Shown: piece after piece, positions 6,526-15,224 of the stretch
Numbering within the stretch: position 1 is the first letter of the stretch
Layout of the letters: every line of letters starts with the position of its first letter
Source of the DNA: Streptomyces tailanensis
Lineage (GTDB): Bacteria > Actinomycetota > Actinomycetes > Streptomycetales > Streptomycetaceae
Assembly (NCBI RefSeq): GCF_008386495.1
Contig: NZ_VTHJ01000047.1
Span: forward strand, 1-64,000
Reading direction: 5' to 3'
Length of the DNA stretch: 64,000 bases
Program-made: the position numbers and the translations under genes
The notes under the pieces: generated by a model
What the model was told of the DNA's origin: nothing
Databases searched by the model: none
The model's input: only the letters and a program-made list of their open reading frames with translations

Positions 6526-9285
6526 ATGGACCCGAACACCCGGGGACCCGAAGACCACGGCCACGACGACGCACAGGCACAGAGCAAGCGTCCACCACGT
6601 GATCCTTTGACGCAGGACTTCGACCGGCACACTCCGGCACTCGCCCGCACCGTCCAGCTCGTCTCGGGCGACTTCCTGCTCACCGTCAACCCCATAGACG
6701 GCAGCGAGGTGGAGAACTGCCCACCGGGCGAACTGCCCGGACGGCCCGAGAAGCACGCGCCCGCCGAGCGCGCCGAGATCGACCGCGCCGCCCGGCCGCC
6801 CGTGCCCCCGGGGCCCGCACTGCCCCGGCTGCCCCTGCTCCAGCGCGACGACGAGAGAGAACGGCTCGTACGGCTCCTCGCCCGCGGCCGCTCCGTCCGT
6901 CTCACCGGCGCCCCCGGCTCGGGCCGCACCACGCTCCTCGACGCCGTCGCCGAGGACTGCGCGGACCTCGCGCCCGACGGCGTCGTACGGCTGAGCGGTT
7001 ACCGGCGTACGGTGGCCGACCTGCTGTACGACCTGTTCGCGGCCGTGTACAGCGCGCCCCTGTTCCGGCCCGGACAGCAGCAGATCCTCGACGTGGTACG
7101 GGACATCGGCGCTGTCGTCGTCCTGGACGACCTGGAGTTCGGCGGGGCCGCGCTCGACGAACTGCTCGACGCGACCCCCGAGTGCGCCTTCCTGATCGGC
7201 GCCACCCCCGACGTACCCCTGCCGTCCGACGACGCGCCCCTCGAAGAGATCGTGCTCGGCGGGTTCGACCGGGCGGGCAGCCTGGCGCTGCTGGAGCGGG
7301 CCGTGGGGCGGCCGCTCACCGAGGACGAGGTGAACTGGGCAGGCGACCTGCTCTTCGAGTCCGAGGGGCTGCCGCTGCGGTTCACCCAGGCCGGGGCGCT
7401 GCTCAGGCAGCGGGACCGGCTGCGGGCGGGCGCGGACGCCGTCGACGAGTTCGGCGTCTTCGCGGACGCACCGCCGGTCGACGCGCCCCTCGACCCCTCG
7501 TCGGACACGCACGAGACACCCCTGCCGTCGCTCGCCGAGGGAGCCGCGCCCGCCGCGCTGCTCGCCTCCCGGCTGAGCGCCTCGGCGCGCGAGACCCTGC
7601 GATTCGCGATCGCACTCGGAGGCGAGGTCCCGCACCAGGCCCATCTGCCCGCCCTGGTCGGCGACACCCACGCGGACGCCGCCCTCGGCGAGCTCGTCGG
7701 CTGCGCCCTGGTCACGCCGGCCGGCGCGCGCTACCGGCTCGCGGCCGGCGTACAGACCCAGCTGGAGGCCGCCGGGTACGCCGACGACGTCGAGGCCCGC
7801 GCGCGCAGCGCTGCCCAGCACTACGCCTGGTGGGCCGGTCACCCCTCGGTCACACCCGAGCGGGTCTCGGCCGAGGCGGACGCCGTGCTCGCCGCGCTCA
7901 CCGTCCTCGCGCCGCTCACCGAGCCGACCGCCGAGGACGAGGAGAGCGTCGCGGTGCGGCTGGCCCGGCAGGCGGCGCCCGCGTTCGCCGCGGGGCTGCA
8001 CTGGAGCGCCTGGGAACGGGCCCTGAGGACCGGCGCCGAGGCGTCCCGGCTCGCCGGGGAGATCGCCGACCAGGCCTACTTCCACCACGAGCTGGGCGTC
8101 CTCGCGCTCTGCCTGGGCCAACTGGACCGGGCCCGCGCCGAGCTGGAGACCTCCATCGGGCTGCGCGGCGCCCTCGCCGACAAGCGCGGCACGGTCGCCG
8201 GCCGCAGGGCCCTCGCCCTGGTCGCCGACCGCTCCGGGGCGACCCCGCCCGGCGGTCGTACGGCGGCGGGGGAGGAGGTGCCGGACGCCCGGCACGAGGA
8301 GTCGGCGTCACCGCCCGGCGGGGTGCCCTCCGGGTACACGCCGACGGGCTTCGGCGCGGTCGGGGCGGTGGGCGCGGCCGGCGTGGTGGGCGCTTCCGCG
8401 GCGACCGGTACCGAGGCGACGCTGGTCACCCACCGTTCCGGCGGCGGCTCGCCCGCGCACAAGGCCGGCGGCCTCAAGAGCCTGGTCGGCGGAGCCCGCC
8501 GCAACCTCGCGGCGGCGGGAGCGGGCGCGCTGCTCGCCGCCGTCCTGGGCACCGTCGTGACCCTCGGCGCGACCTCGGACAACACCCCGCAGTCCCCCGC
8601 CGAGAAGGTCGGCGTCAACCCCTCCGCCAGCGAGGGCTTCGACGACGGCGGCCTCGGCGCGGAGGAGCGCCCCAAGCGGGAAGAGGACGCCAACGACCCC
8701 GGCACGCTCCCGGAACCGACCGACCCGGGCCCCGACGGGACGTACGGCACTGCGGACGACCCGACGCCGTCGAACACGCCGGGACCGTCGGACGACGACG
8801 ATCCGTCGCCCTCGGACCCGTCCGGTTCGTCGGACGGTGGGACGACCGGTGGCTCTACGGGCGGCACGACCGGCGGAACGACCAGCGGCGGGACCGGTGG
8901 TGGGACCACGGGTGGAACGACCGATGGTGGGACCACGGATGGCACGACCGATGGCGGGACCACGGATGGCACGACGGACGGTGGGACCACGGACGGCACG
9001 ACGGGCGGTGGGACCACGGACGGCACGACCGATGGTGGGACCACGGACGGTACGACGGGTGGTGGGACCACGGACGGCACGACCGATGGTGGGACCACGG
9101 ACGGTACGACGGGCGGTGGGACCACGGACGGCACGACCGATGGTGGGACCACGGACGGCACGACGACCAGCGGCACGACGACCAGCGGCACCTTGTCGCC
9201 GTCCGAGAGCATGCCGGCGAGCGCCTCGGAGAGCCCTCCGGAGAGCAGCAGTAGCGAAGCCCCTGCCGACGACTCGGTGATCTGA
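6526..9285 (+). CDS. Large membrane-anchored P-loop NTPase with Gly/Thr/Asp repeat tail
   Basis: A 919-residue protein. After about 110 polar residues comes an AAA/STAND-like P-loop module: Walker A GAPGSGRTT near residue 145 and Walker B AVVVLDDLEF near 200, followed by a helical region (about 270-590) resembling the winged-helix and TPR part of AfsR-like ATPases. Residues around 662-690 are one hydrophobic segment (GAGALLAAVLGTVVTLGA). The remaining 230 residues are acidic, then a tandem Gly/Thr/Asp repeat, then Ser/Pro/Glu-rich. The tail is probably outside the cell and the NTPase inside. The ATG 6526 was picked as start; the upstream frame is shadow. Function unknown; Streptomyces annotations call such genes ATP/GTP-binding protein. 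Confidence 0.85.
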   Translation: MDPNTRGPEDHGHDDAQAQSKRPPRDPLTQDFDRHTPALARTVQLVSGDFLLTVNPIDGSEVENCPPGELPGRPEKHAPAERAEIDRAARPPVPPGPALPRLPLLQRDDERERLVRLLARGRSVRLTGAPGSGRTTLLDAVAEDCADLAPDGVVRLSGYRRTVADLLYDLFAAVYSAPLFRPGQQQILDVVRDIGAVVVLDDLEFGGAALDELLDATPECAFLIGATPDVPLPSDDAPLEEIVLGGFDRAGSLALLERAVGRPLTEDEVNWAGDLLFESEGLPLRFTQAGALLRQRDRLRAGADAVDEFGVFADAPPVDAPLDPSSDTHETPLPSLAEGAAPAALLASRLSASARETLRFAIALGGEVPHQAHLPALVGDTHADAALGELVGCALVTPAGARYRLAAGVQTQLEAAGYADDVEARARSAAQHYAWWAGHPSVTPERVSAEADAVLAALTVLAPLTEPTAEDEESVAVRLARQAAPAFAAGLHWSAWERALRTGAEASRLAGEIADQAYFHHELGVLALCLGQLDRARAELETSIGLRGALADKRGTVAGRRALALVADRSGATPPGGRTAAGEEVPDARHEESASPPGGVPSGYTPTGFGAVGAVGAAGVVGASAATGTEATLVTHRSGGGSPAHKAGGLKSLVGGARRNLAAAGAGALLAAVLGTVVTLGATSDNTPQSPAEKVGVNPSASEGFDDGGLGAEERPKREEDANDPGTLPEPTDPGPDGTYGTADDPTPSNTPGPSDDDDPSPSDPSGSSDGGTTGGSTGGTTGGTTSGGTGGGTTGGTTDGGTTDGTTDGGTTDGTTDGGTTDGTTGGGTTDGTTDGGTTDGTTGGGTTDGTTDGGTTDGTTGGGTTDGTTDGGTTDGTTTSGTTTSGTLSPSESMPASASESPPESSSSEAPADDSVI
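8896..9165 (+). repeat. 27-bp tandem repeat encoding GGTTDGTTD units
   Basis: About ten copies of a 27-base unit (GGTTDGTTD or GGTTDGTTG) lie in the 3' part of the NTPase gene, with many exact copies alternating in a 54-base super-period. Such strong DNA identity suggests recent slippage or unequal recombination, so copy number is likely to vary between strains and short-read assemblies may miscount it. Confidence 0.85.
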
Positions 9286-9308
9286 GGCTGAGGCTCACGT
9301 CAGCGCAA

Positions 9309-9341
9309 GAGGGCCGGGTCCGTGTGACGGACCCGGCCCTC
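9309..9341. terminator. Bidirectional intrinsic terminator
   Basis: A perfect 15-bp stem (GAGGGCCGGGTCCGT with its complement) and a 3-base loop lie between the convergent NTPase gene and nucS. It can stop transcription from both sides. Confidence 0.85.
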
Positions 9342-9355
9342 ATGCGTGAAACGGA

Positions 9356-10027
9356 TCAGAACAGCCGCAGCTTGTCGTCCTCGATGCCGCGCATCGCGTC
9401 GTAGTCCAGGACCTGGCAGCCGATGCCGCGGTCGGTGGCGAGGACGCGGGCCTGGGGCTTGATCTCCTGGGCGGCGAAGATGCCGCGGACCGGCGCGAGG
9501 TGCGGGTCGCGGTTCAACAGCTCCAGATAGCGCGTGAGTTGCTCGACACCGTCGATCTCGCCGCGCCGCTTGATCTCGACCGCGACGGTCGCCCCCTCCG
9601 CGTCCCGGCACAGGATGTCCACCGGGCCGATGGCCGTCATGTACTCGCGGCGGATGAGCGTGTAGCCCTCGCCGAGCGTCTCGATGCGGTCGGCGAGCAG
9701 CTCCTGGAGGTGCGCCTCGACGCCGTCCTTGATCAGCCCGGGGTCGACGCCCAGCTCGTGCGAGGAGTCGTGGAGGACTTCCTCCATGGTGATGATGAGC
9801 TTCTCGCCCGCCTTGTTGATGACGGTCCAGACGCCCTCTTCGTCGCCTGTGCCCTCCTTCAGCGTGCAGGGCGGCGACATCCAGTTGAGGGGCTTGTAGG
9901 CCCGGTCGTCCGCATGGATGGAGACGCTGCCGTCCGCCTTCACCAAGATCAGGCGGGGGGCTGAGGGGAGGTGGGCGGTGAGCCGGCCCGCGTAGTCCAC
10001 GGAGCAGCGGGCAATGACGAGACGCAT
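9356..10027 (-). CDS. nucS: Mismatch-specific endonuclease NucS
   Basis: A 223-residue endonuclease, the usual length for actinobacterial NucS/EndoMS, which replaces MutS/MutL in non-canonical mismatch repair by cutting both strands at mismatches. The C-terminal RecB-like nuclease shows the PD-(D/E)xK residues: Asp in IGPVDILCRD, then Glu and Lys in VAVEIKRRGEID. The family QLTRYLELL block follows. The N-terminal domain opens MRLVIARCSVDYAGR, which fixes the start at 10027; upstream sequence in the same frame is arginine-rich and not conserved-looking. A strong terminator lies directly downstream. Confidence 0.96.
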   Translation of the reverse strand: MRLVIARCSVDYAGRLTAHLPSAPRLILVKADGSVSIHADDRAYKPLNWMSPPCTLKEGTGDEEGVWTVINKAGEKLIITMEEVLHDSSHELGVDPGLIKDGVEAHLQELLADRIETLGEGYTLIRREYMTAIGPVDILCRDAEGATVAVEIKRRGEIDGVEQLTRYLELLNRDPHLAPVRGIFAAQEIKPQARVLATDRGIGCQVLDYDAMRGIEDDKLRLF

Positions 10028-10436
10028 GGTCGGCAACGCTACTCGACGCCGACGGGTCCGCGCGATTCGGCGACCACAACGGCCTCGGTCCGGCGACCGC
10101 GACGCCCGCCGTCCGACGGCCACGACGCCACCGTTCGACGGCCACGACGATCCCGGCCAAGAACGTCGGGAACTGTCGCCCTCCGTCACGCCCTCAGGCC
10201 TCTGATCTGGGCCTCCGTCGTCCCCCGGCATGTGCCACTGTCAACTCATGTTCGGCAATGGCTGATTGTGTGCGCCAAGGGCCCTGTCGGTGCGCGCAAT
10301 CTCCTGGTGCGGTCACGATCGGTTGCATACCGTAGAAACGTGAGGTCGCCAGCCGTGCACTCTGCGTGTTCGGTGGTCGCGATCTCCGCCCCTGTCCGTC
10401 AACCCCTGGTGTTGTGGGGGTGCGAGAGGAGTACCC
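10028..10436. other. Intergenic region between nucS and the SCO5389-type gene
   Basis: A 409-base divergent spacer with no convincing gene. It holds two 16-base direct copies of YCGACGGCCACGACG-type sequence at 10112-10127 and 10134-10149 (22-bp period) and the promoters of both flanking genes, which I cannot place precisely. Confidence 0.6.
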
Positions 10437-10829
10437 ATGTCGCTCGACGTCTCACCGGCCCTACTCGAACAGGCCGAGCGAGGCGAGGTCGACGAAGCCG
10501 CCTTCGTCGACTGCGTCCGGACCTCCCTGCCCTACGCGTGGGAGATGATCAGCTCCCTGGTGGTCCAGCTGAAGGTGGAAGGCGGGGAGTTCGCCGACAA
10601 CCAGACGCCCCCGCCGGACGAGCAGGCGCGCGGACAGCTGCTGCGCGCGCTCGCGAGTGACGCGATTCGCGGCGCGCTGCAGCGGCACTTCGGCGTACGC
10701 CTGGCCTTCCAGAACTGCCACCGCGTGGCGGTCTTCCCGCTGGACCCGTCCGTGGACGACAGGCTGGCCCGCTTCACCTCGATCCGCGGCCAACTCCTCA
10801 ACCAGTCCCCGGAACTCCGGGACTGCTGA
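10437..10829 (+). CDS. SCO5389-type small conserved protein
   Basis: A 130-residue soluble protein that I recognise as the actinobacterial 'SCO5389 family', of unknown function. It starts at ATG 10437 after GAGAGGAG. It begins MSLDVSPALLEQAERG and contains the motif LPYAWEMI and a basic stretch RGALQRHFGVRLAFQNC. It has no signal peptide or membrane segment. It diverges from nucS and converges on an F420-type oxidoreductase, an arrangement I recall as conserved in streptomycetes. No function is proposed. Confidence 0.85.
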   Translation: MSLDVSPALLEQAERGEVDEAAFVDCVRTSLPYAWEMISSLVVQLKVEGGEFADNQTPPPDEQARGQLLRALASDAIRGALQRHFGVRLAFQNCHRVAVFPLDPSVDDRLARFTSIRGQLLNQSPELRDC

Positions 10830-10936
10830 GGACATGACGCACTACGGCTTGCCGCTCCAACCGCGGGAGGTGCATCAGTAACCGGGGCGGCAAGCTTCCC
10901 GCAAGGGCAACGGCCAAGGGCACGGCCAGGTACGGC

Positions 10937-11965
10937 TCAACCGAGGTGAGGCAGCACCTCGGCACCGAGTCGCCGTACGTTCTCCTCCGTGGCCGCGAGG
11001 TCCCCGGAGCCCTCGACGAGAAGCGCGAAGCGGGAGATGCCCGTGCGCTCGCTCGTCGCCGCGAGCCGGTCGGCGCACAGCCGCGGGGTCCCCACCGGGT
11101 GCAGCCCGCAGAGCAGTTCGGTGTACGCGAGCGGGTCCCGCATGGCGCGGGCGCGGCCGTCCACGGTCACATGGGCGTCGAGGCCCTGCTTCAACCAGCC
11201 CGGCATCGCCTTGGTGAGCGCCTCCACGGCGTCGGTGCGCCGGTCCGCGATCTGGCAGACGCCGGCCGACACATGGGCCGCGCCGGCGATCTCCTCCGGC
11301 GAACGGCCCGCGGCGCGGGCGTACTTGCGCCACATCGCGACCATCTCGGTCTTCTCCTCGTCCCCGACGTGCATCCCGAGGAGCATCGACAGACCGCGCT
11401 CGGCCGCCAGCCGTACGCTCGCCGGTGAGGTGCAGGCGACGACGACCTCGGGACCGGGCGTCTCGTCCAGATCCTCCGAGGGCCTCGGTACGACGGCGAC
11501 CTCACGGAAGCTGAATCGTTCCCCCGACGCCGACACCGAGGGTTCGCGGAGCCAGCGCATGAGCAGATCGAGTGATTCCGGGAACCCCTTCTCGTACGCG
11601 TCCAGCCCGGTGCCGAAGACCTCCAGATCGACCCAGGGGCCGCCGCGGCCGACGCCCAGCGTGAAGCGTCCGCCGGAGGTCACATGCAGCAGGGCGGCCT
11701 GCTCGCCCAGGGCCACGGGGTGGACGGTGGGCAGCACACTGACCGCCGTACCGACACGGATCCGCCGGGTGCGTCCCAGCAGTAACGCGGCGAGGGTGAC
11801 CGCCGACGGGCATGTCCCGTACGGCACGAAATGGTGCTCGGCCAGCCAGACCGCGTCCAGACCGGCCGCTTCGGCCGCCTCCGCCGTCCGTACCGTCCGG
11901 TGGAGCGCCTCCCCTTGGCCCTGTCCGGGGAACTGGGCTCCCAGTACAAATGTTCCTACGCGCAT
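10937..11965 (-). CDS. LLM-class (F420-dependent type) oxidoreductase
   Basis: A 342-residue luciferase-like monooxygenase/F420-dependent reductase with the TIM-barrel fold of the family. Landmarks are the N-terminal AEAAGLDAVWLAEHHF, the strand IRVGTAVSVLPTVHPV and GGRFTLGVGRGG, and later the flexible region VVVACTSPASVRLAAERG. The start ATG 11965 (MRVGTFVLGAQFPG) is the natural one. It is transcribed away from the zinc-ribbon-like gene. Whether it uses F420 or FMN, and its substrate, cannot be told from sequence. Confidence 0.87.
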   Translation of the reverse strand: MRVGTFVLGAQFPGQGQGEALHRTVRTAEAAEAAGLDAVWLAEHHFVPYGTCPSAVTLAALLLGRTRRIRVGTAVSVLPTVHPVALGEQAALLHVTSGGRFTLGVGRGGPWVDLEVFGTGLDAYEKGFPESLDLLMRWLREPSVSASGERFSFREVAVVPRPSEDLDETPGPEVVVACTSPASVRLAAERGLSMLLGMHVGDEEKTEMVAMWRKYARAAGRSPEEIAGAAHVSAGVCQIADRRTDAVEALTKAMPGWLKQGLDAHVTVDGRARAMRDPLAYTELLCGLHPVGTPRLCADRLAATSERTGISRFALLVEGSGDLAATEENVRRLGAEVLPHLG

Positions 11966-12418
11966 CGCACTTCCTGCTTCCTCGGCTCCGACTCGGGAGC
12001 TCCCCCATCCGGCATAACCCCCTGACACGTGCCCAGGACACGGCCTTGCGGCGAGATTTGCGGATTGTCTGCAGAATGCGGCGGGCGGGGGGTGTTCTGG
12101 GGGATTGGTGGCGTACGCATACCCTCACCGGGCCCGCGTAGGCTCACCAGCCGAGTTAGCGAAACGTAGTTATGTTGTGGCAGAATGTAACGGCACGCCC
12201 GGCGCCCAGGCGACGTCGGGCACCCTCCTCGGTTTGGCCTCGCGGCCTGGCCGACCAGCGTCCGGAGGGACGTGCCACGCGGGCTGACGGCTTCTGCCGT
12301 TCAGCACCAGGGCACGAAGGCGATTGGCTCACATCCCTGAGCAAAATTGAGGGTCACCAAGCCAATCTGAGACGCTGGACACCAACCCTGCTCCCTGTAT
12401 AGCCCGGTGAGGTGTCCT
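11966..12418. other. Divergent intergenic region with structured inverted repeats
   Basis: A 453-base spacer without a supported gene. An AT-richer stretch near 12160-12190 is a plausible promoter area. At 12322-12367 nested arms GATTGGCT/AGCCAATC and CCCT/AGGG could fold as an RNA hairpin about 50 bases before the next start. Confidence 0.55.
12322..12367 (+). promoter_or_regulatory. Nested inverted repeat, possible leader hairpin or operator
   Basis: Outer arms GATTGGCT (12322-12329) and AGCCAATC (12360-12367) are perfect complements, and inner CCCT (12335-12338) pairs with AGGG (12350-12353) around an A/T-rich loop. It lies about 50 bases upstream of the GTG start at 12419. It lacks a T-run, so it is not a simple terminator. 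Confidence 0.45.
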
Positions 12419-12760
12419 GTGTCTCCGCGTCGCAACCGTCCCAAGGGCGATGACTCGTCGGGTTCGTCAGGCCGGAGCGCCGACGAGGACCGGTCGGACC
12501 GGTACGGCGGTTGGCAGTCCAGCGAGCGCTGGCAGGGCGAGGAGTGGAGCGTGCGCCATGTGGCGGGCGCGAGCGCGGTCGGCAAGACCTACCGCTGCCC
12601 GGGCTGCGACCAGATGATCCCCTCCGGTGTGCCGCATGTCGTCGCCTGGCCCGAGCACTCAGGTGTGGACGAACGCCGGCACTGGCACAAGGCCTGCTGG
12701 AACGCGAAGGACCGCCGCACCACGCGGGTGCAGCGGTCCCGTAACGCGCCGAGGTTCTGA
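12419..12760 (+). CDS. Small zinc-ribbon-like protein, unknown function
   Basis: A 113-residue basic protein. The N-terminal third is polar and probably disordered. The second half has the pattern CPGCDQ near residue 57, then His in GVPHVVAWPE, and RRHWHKACW, which together look like a zinc-binding site (two Cys, then His and Cys) of HNH or zinc-ribbon type. Streptomyces entries for this kind of protein are often labelled ATP/GTP-binding, which nothing here supports. GTG 12419 preceded by GGTGAGG is preferred; GTG 12407 is an alternative. The downstream neighbour converges. Confidence 0.75.
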   Translation: MSPRRNRPKGDDSSGSSGRSADEDRSDRYGGWQSSERWQGEEWSVRHVAGASAVGKTYRCPGCDQMIPSGVPHVVAWPEHSGVDERRHWHKACWNAKDRRTTRVQRSRNAPRF

Positions 12761-12782
12761 ACCCCCGGTCCACGGGCGCCGG

Positions 12783-13652
12783 TTACACGTCCCGCTTCTC
12801 CAGCAGGCCGTACGCGGCGGCGAACGCGACCGCGACCATGCCGAGCATGATCCACAGCGGGTCCCAGCCGGACGGGCCCGCCGAGCCGAGCTCCGCGCTG
12901 TAGAAGACGCCGAGCTGGCTCGGGATCGAGTAGTTGAGCAGGAACTCCTGTACGTCCCGCAGCGACTCCGCGAACATGAAGATCGCGATGACCAGCGGCG
13001 CGAGGAACAGGCCGAGCATGATCGTGATCGCGCCCGCGGAGTGCCGGATCAGCGAGCCGACGAGCAGCGACAGCAGTCCGAACAGCGAGAGGAAGAGGCT
13101 GACGCCGACCGTCGCCTTGAACCACTCCTCACCGGTGGGCGTCGCCGCGTTGTTGCCCTCCAGGATCGCCACGTGGACGAAGCCGACGAACGCGGTGGTC
13201 ACCAGGGTGACGGTGAACGCGAGAACGAAGTACACGAGGGACTTCGCGATCAGCACCCGGCCGCGGCTCGGGCACGCGGTCATCGTGGTCCGGATCATGC
13301 CGGTGCCGTACTCGGAGGCGGTGGTCAGCACGCCGAGCGTGATGAGGCAGACGCTGCCGAGCATCAGCCCGAACATACCGAGGCCCAGCGGGGACTCGCC
13401 CTCCAGGTTCATCTCCGTGGAGGCCGCGATCAGGGCGAAGAGCAGACCGAGGCCGATCACGAGGATGACGTAGACGCAGAGTGTCCACATCGTCGAGCGG
13501 ACGGACTTGATCTTCGTCCACTCGGAGGCGATCGCGTGCCCGAGGTGGGTGCGCACCACCGGGATCGGCGAGGTGTACGAAGTGCCCGGCGCCCCCTGCC
13601 AGTTGGGGGCGGGGGGCTGCTGCTGGGCGACTGGCGGCTGGGGCGTGCTCAT
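12783..13652 (-). CDS. ABC-2 type transporter permease
   Basis: A 289-residue membrane permease forming an exporter with the ATPase encoded immediately upstream. After a Pro/Gln-rich N-terminus of about 35 residues come roughly six helices: near 62-82, 97-117, 140-160, 180-200, 207-228 and 262-282. The motif ASEWTKIKSVRSTMW before the first helix is typical of ABC-2 permeases in actinobacteria. The start overlaps the ATPase stop as ATGA (13649-13652), so the two are co-translated. The substrate is unknown. Confidence 0.9.
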   Translation of the reverse strand: MSTPQPPVAQQQPPAPNWQGAPGTSYTSPIPVVRTHLGHAIASEWTKIKSVRSTMWTLCVYVILVIGLGLLFALIAASTEMNLEGESPLGLGMFGLMLGSVCLITLGVLTTASEYGTGMIRTTMTACPSRGRVLIAKSLVYFVLAFTVTLVTTAFVGFVHVAILEGNNAATPTGEEWFKATVGVSLFLSLFGLLSLLVGSLIRHSAGAITIMLGLFLAPLVIAIFMFAESLRDVQEFLLNYSIPSQLGVFYSAELGSAGPSGWDPLWIMLGMVAVAFAAAYGLLEKRDV

Positions 13653-14902
13653 CGGGCGTCCTCGGACTTCGTCAGGTCGGCGGCGGGCGCGGGGGCGGAA
13701 GGGGCGGGGGTGGCAGGTGCGGCGGGCTGCGCGGGGGCCTGGGGCGCGGCCTGGGCGTACGGATTCGGCTGCGGCTGCGGCTGACCGGGGGCCGGGGCGG
13801 CAGCGGGCGCGGGCGCCCCGTACGGACCGGTCGGCTGGCCCTGCGGCGGTGCGAAGGGCTGGCCGCCCTGCTGCGGGGCCTGCGGGGCCGGCGGGGCGTA
13901 CCAGCCGGGCTGGCCCTGTCCCGGGACAGGCATCGGCGGCTGCGCGCCGGGCGGCAGGGGCTGCTGGAGCCCGGCCTTCTGGTCGATGGACGAGCGGTAG
14001 TCGACGGCGCCCTGCGTCATCCGCATGTACGCCTCCTCCAGCGAGGCCTGGTGCGGCGACAGCTCCCACAGCCGTACGTCGGCGTCGTGCGCGAGGTCGC
14101 TGATACGGGGGAGCGGCAGCCCGGTGACGCGCAGCGCGCCGTCCTGCTCGGGCAGCACCTGGCCGCCCGCCTCGGTCAGCGCGGCCGTCAGCTTCTCGCG
14201 CTGCTGCGGCTCGGTGTCCGGCGTCCGTACGCGTGCGAAGTCGGCGGAGTTCGCCGAGATGAAGTCCTTCACGCTCATGTCGGAGAGCAGCTGCCCGCGC
14301 CCGATCACGATGAGGTGATCGGCGGTCAGCGCCATCTCGCTCATCAGGTGCGAGGACACGAAGACCGTACGGCCCTCCGCGGCGAGCGCCTTCATCAGGT
14401 TGCGCACCCAGAGGATGCCCTCGGGGTCGAGGCCGTTGACCGGCTCGTCGAAGAGCAGCACCTGGGGGTCGCCGAGCAGGGCGGCGGCGATGCCGAGCCG
14501 CTGGCCCATGCCGAGCGAGAAGCCCTTGGAGCGCTTCTTCGCCACGTCCTGGAGACCGACGACGCCGAGCACCTCGTCCACCCGGCGGGCCGGGATGCCC
14601 GACAGCTGCGCCAGGGACAGCAGGTGGTTCCGGGCGTGCCGGCCGCCGTGCACCGCCTTGGCGTCGAGCAGGGCACCGACCTGGCGGGCCGCGTTCGGCA
14701 GCTTGCGGTAGGGATAGCCGCCGATCGTCACCTGCCCGGAGGTGGGGTTGTCCAGGCCGAGGATCATGCGCATCGTCGTCGATTTGCCCGAGCCGTTGGG
14801 CCCGAGGAAACCGGTGACGGCCCCCGGCCGCACCTGGAAGGAAAGGTTGTACACGGCCGTCTTGGCGCCGTAGCGCTTGGTCAGGCCGACTGCCTCGATC
14901 AT
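13649..14902 (-). CDS. ABC exporter ATP-binding protein with Pro/Gln-rich tail
   Basis: A 417-residue ATPase. The first 230 residues are a complete nucleotide-binding domain: Walker A GPNGSGKST, a signature variant reading FSLGMGQR, Walker B LLFDEPVNGLDP and the H-loop His in VFVSSHLMSEM. Residues about 235-310 are the usual C-terminal accessory domain. The last 100 residues are almost only Pro, Gln, Ala and Gly and are probably disordered, a feature also seen at the N-terminus of the partner permease. ATG 14902 is preferred; a GTG at 14911 would add three residues. Confidence 0.92.
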   Translation of the reverse strand: MIEAVGLTKRYGAKTAVYNLSFQVRPGAVTGFLGPNGSGKSTTMRMILGLDNPTSGQVTIGGYPYRKLPNAARQVGALLDAKAVHGGRHARNHLLSLAQLSGIPARRVDEVLGVVGLQDVAKKRSKGFSLGMGQRLGIAAALLGDPQVLLFDEPVNGLDPEGILWVRNLMKALAAEGRTVFVSSHLMSEMALTADHLIVIGRGQLLSDMSVKDFISANSADFARVRTPDTEPQQREKLTAALTEAGGQVLPEQDGALRVTGLPLPRISDLAHDADVRLWELSPHQASLEEAYMRMTQGAVDYRSSIDQKAGLQQPLPPGAQPPMPVPGQGQPGWYAPPAPQAPQQGGQPFAPPQGQPTGPYGAPAPAAAPAPGQPQPQPNPYAQAAPQAPAQPAAPATPAPSAPAPAADLTKSEDAR

Positions 14903-15224
14903 GCTCCGCACCCATCGAACGGTTCAGGACGTCTGCGTCTCAGGACGTCGGGGCGCACGCCCCCGTAAGGGTTAGGAGCTTATAGGGGCGTTGACGGTTC
15001 CGCCCAAGGGCAAGTAACAGCATGCGGGCCACGCTGGGCCGAGCCCCGTAAGGGGCGCGGGGAACCGCGCGATCAACCACGTACCACCCGCAGTCGCCAT
15101 ACAACGCGAACCCCCGAGCCATTAGGCACTCAACCCAACCACCCCACAACGCCAAAGGGCCCGCACCCCCAGAAGGAGATGCGGGCCCTGAGCAACCCTT
15201 GCCCGGTGCCGTCAGGCGGTCGTG
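14903..15224. other. Intergenic region between filP and the ABC operon
   Basis: A 322-base spacer with no gene. It contains the promoter side of the ABC operon, an intergenic repeat copy with a GCCCC-gtaa-GGGGC hairpin at about 15042-15060, and the filP terminator at 15156-15189. Confidence 0.6.
15156..15189 (-). terminator. Terminator downstream of filP
   Basis: A perfect 10-bp stem, AGGGCCCGCA with TGCGGGCCCT, and a 14-base loop, 36 bases beyond the filP stop. No other gene end lies nearby. Confidence 0.7.

Noticed and set aside
7182..9254. A 690-residue arginine-rich plus frame inside the NTPase gene
   Set aside because: Typical GC-frame shadow; the STAND-like P-loop gene in the other frame explains the region.
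12783..14915. One 710-residue fused ABC protein
   Set aside because: Its first 420 residues are the wrong frame of the ATPase gene; the real genes are separate and overlap by ATGA.
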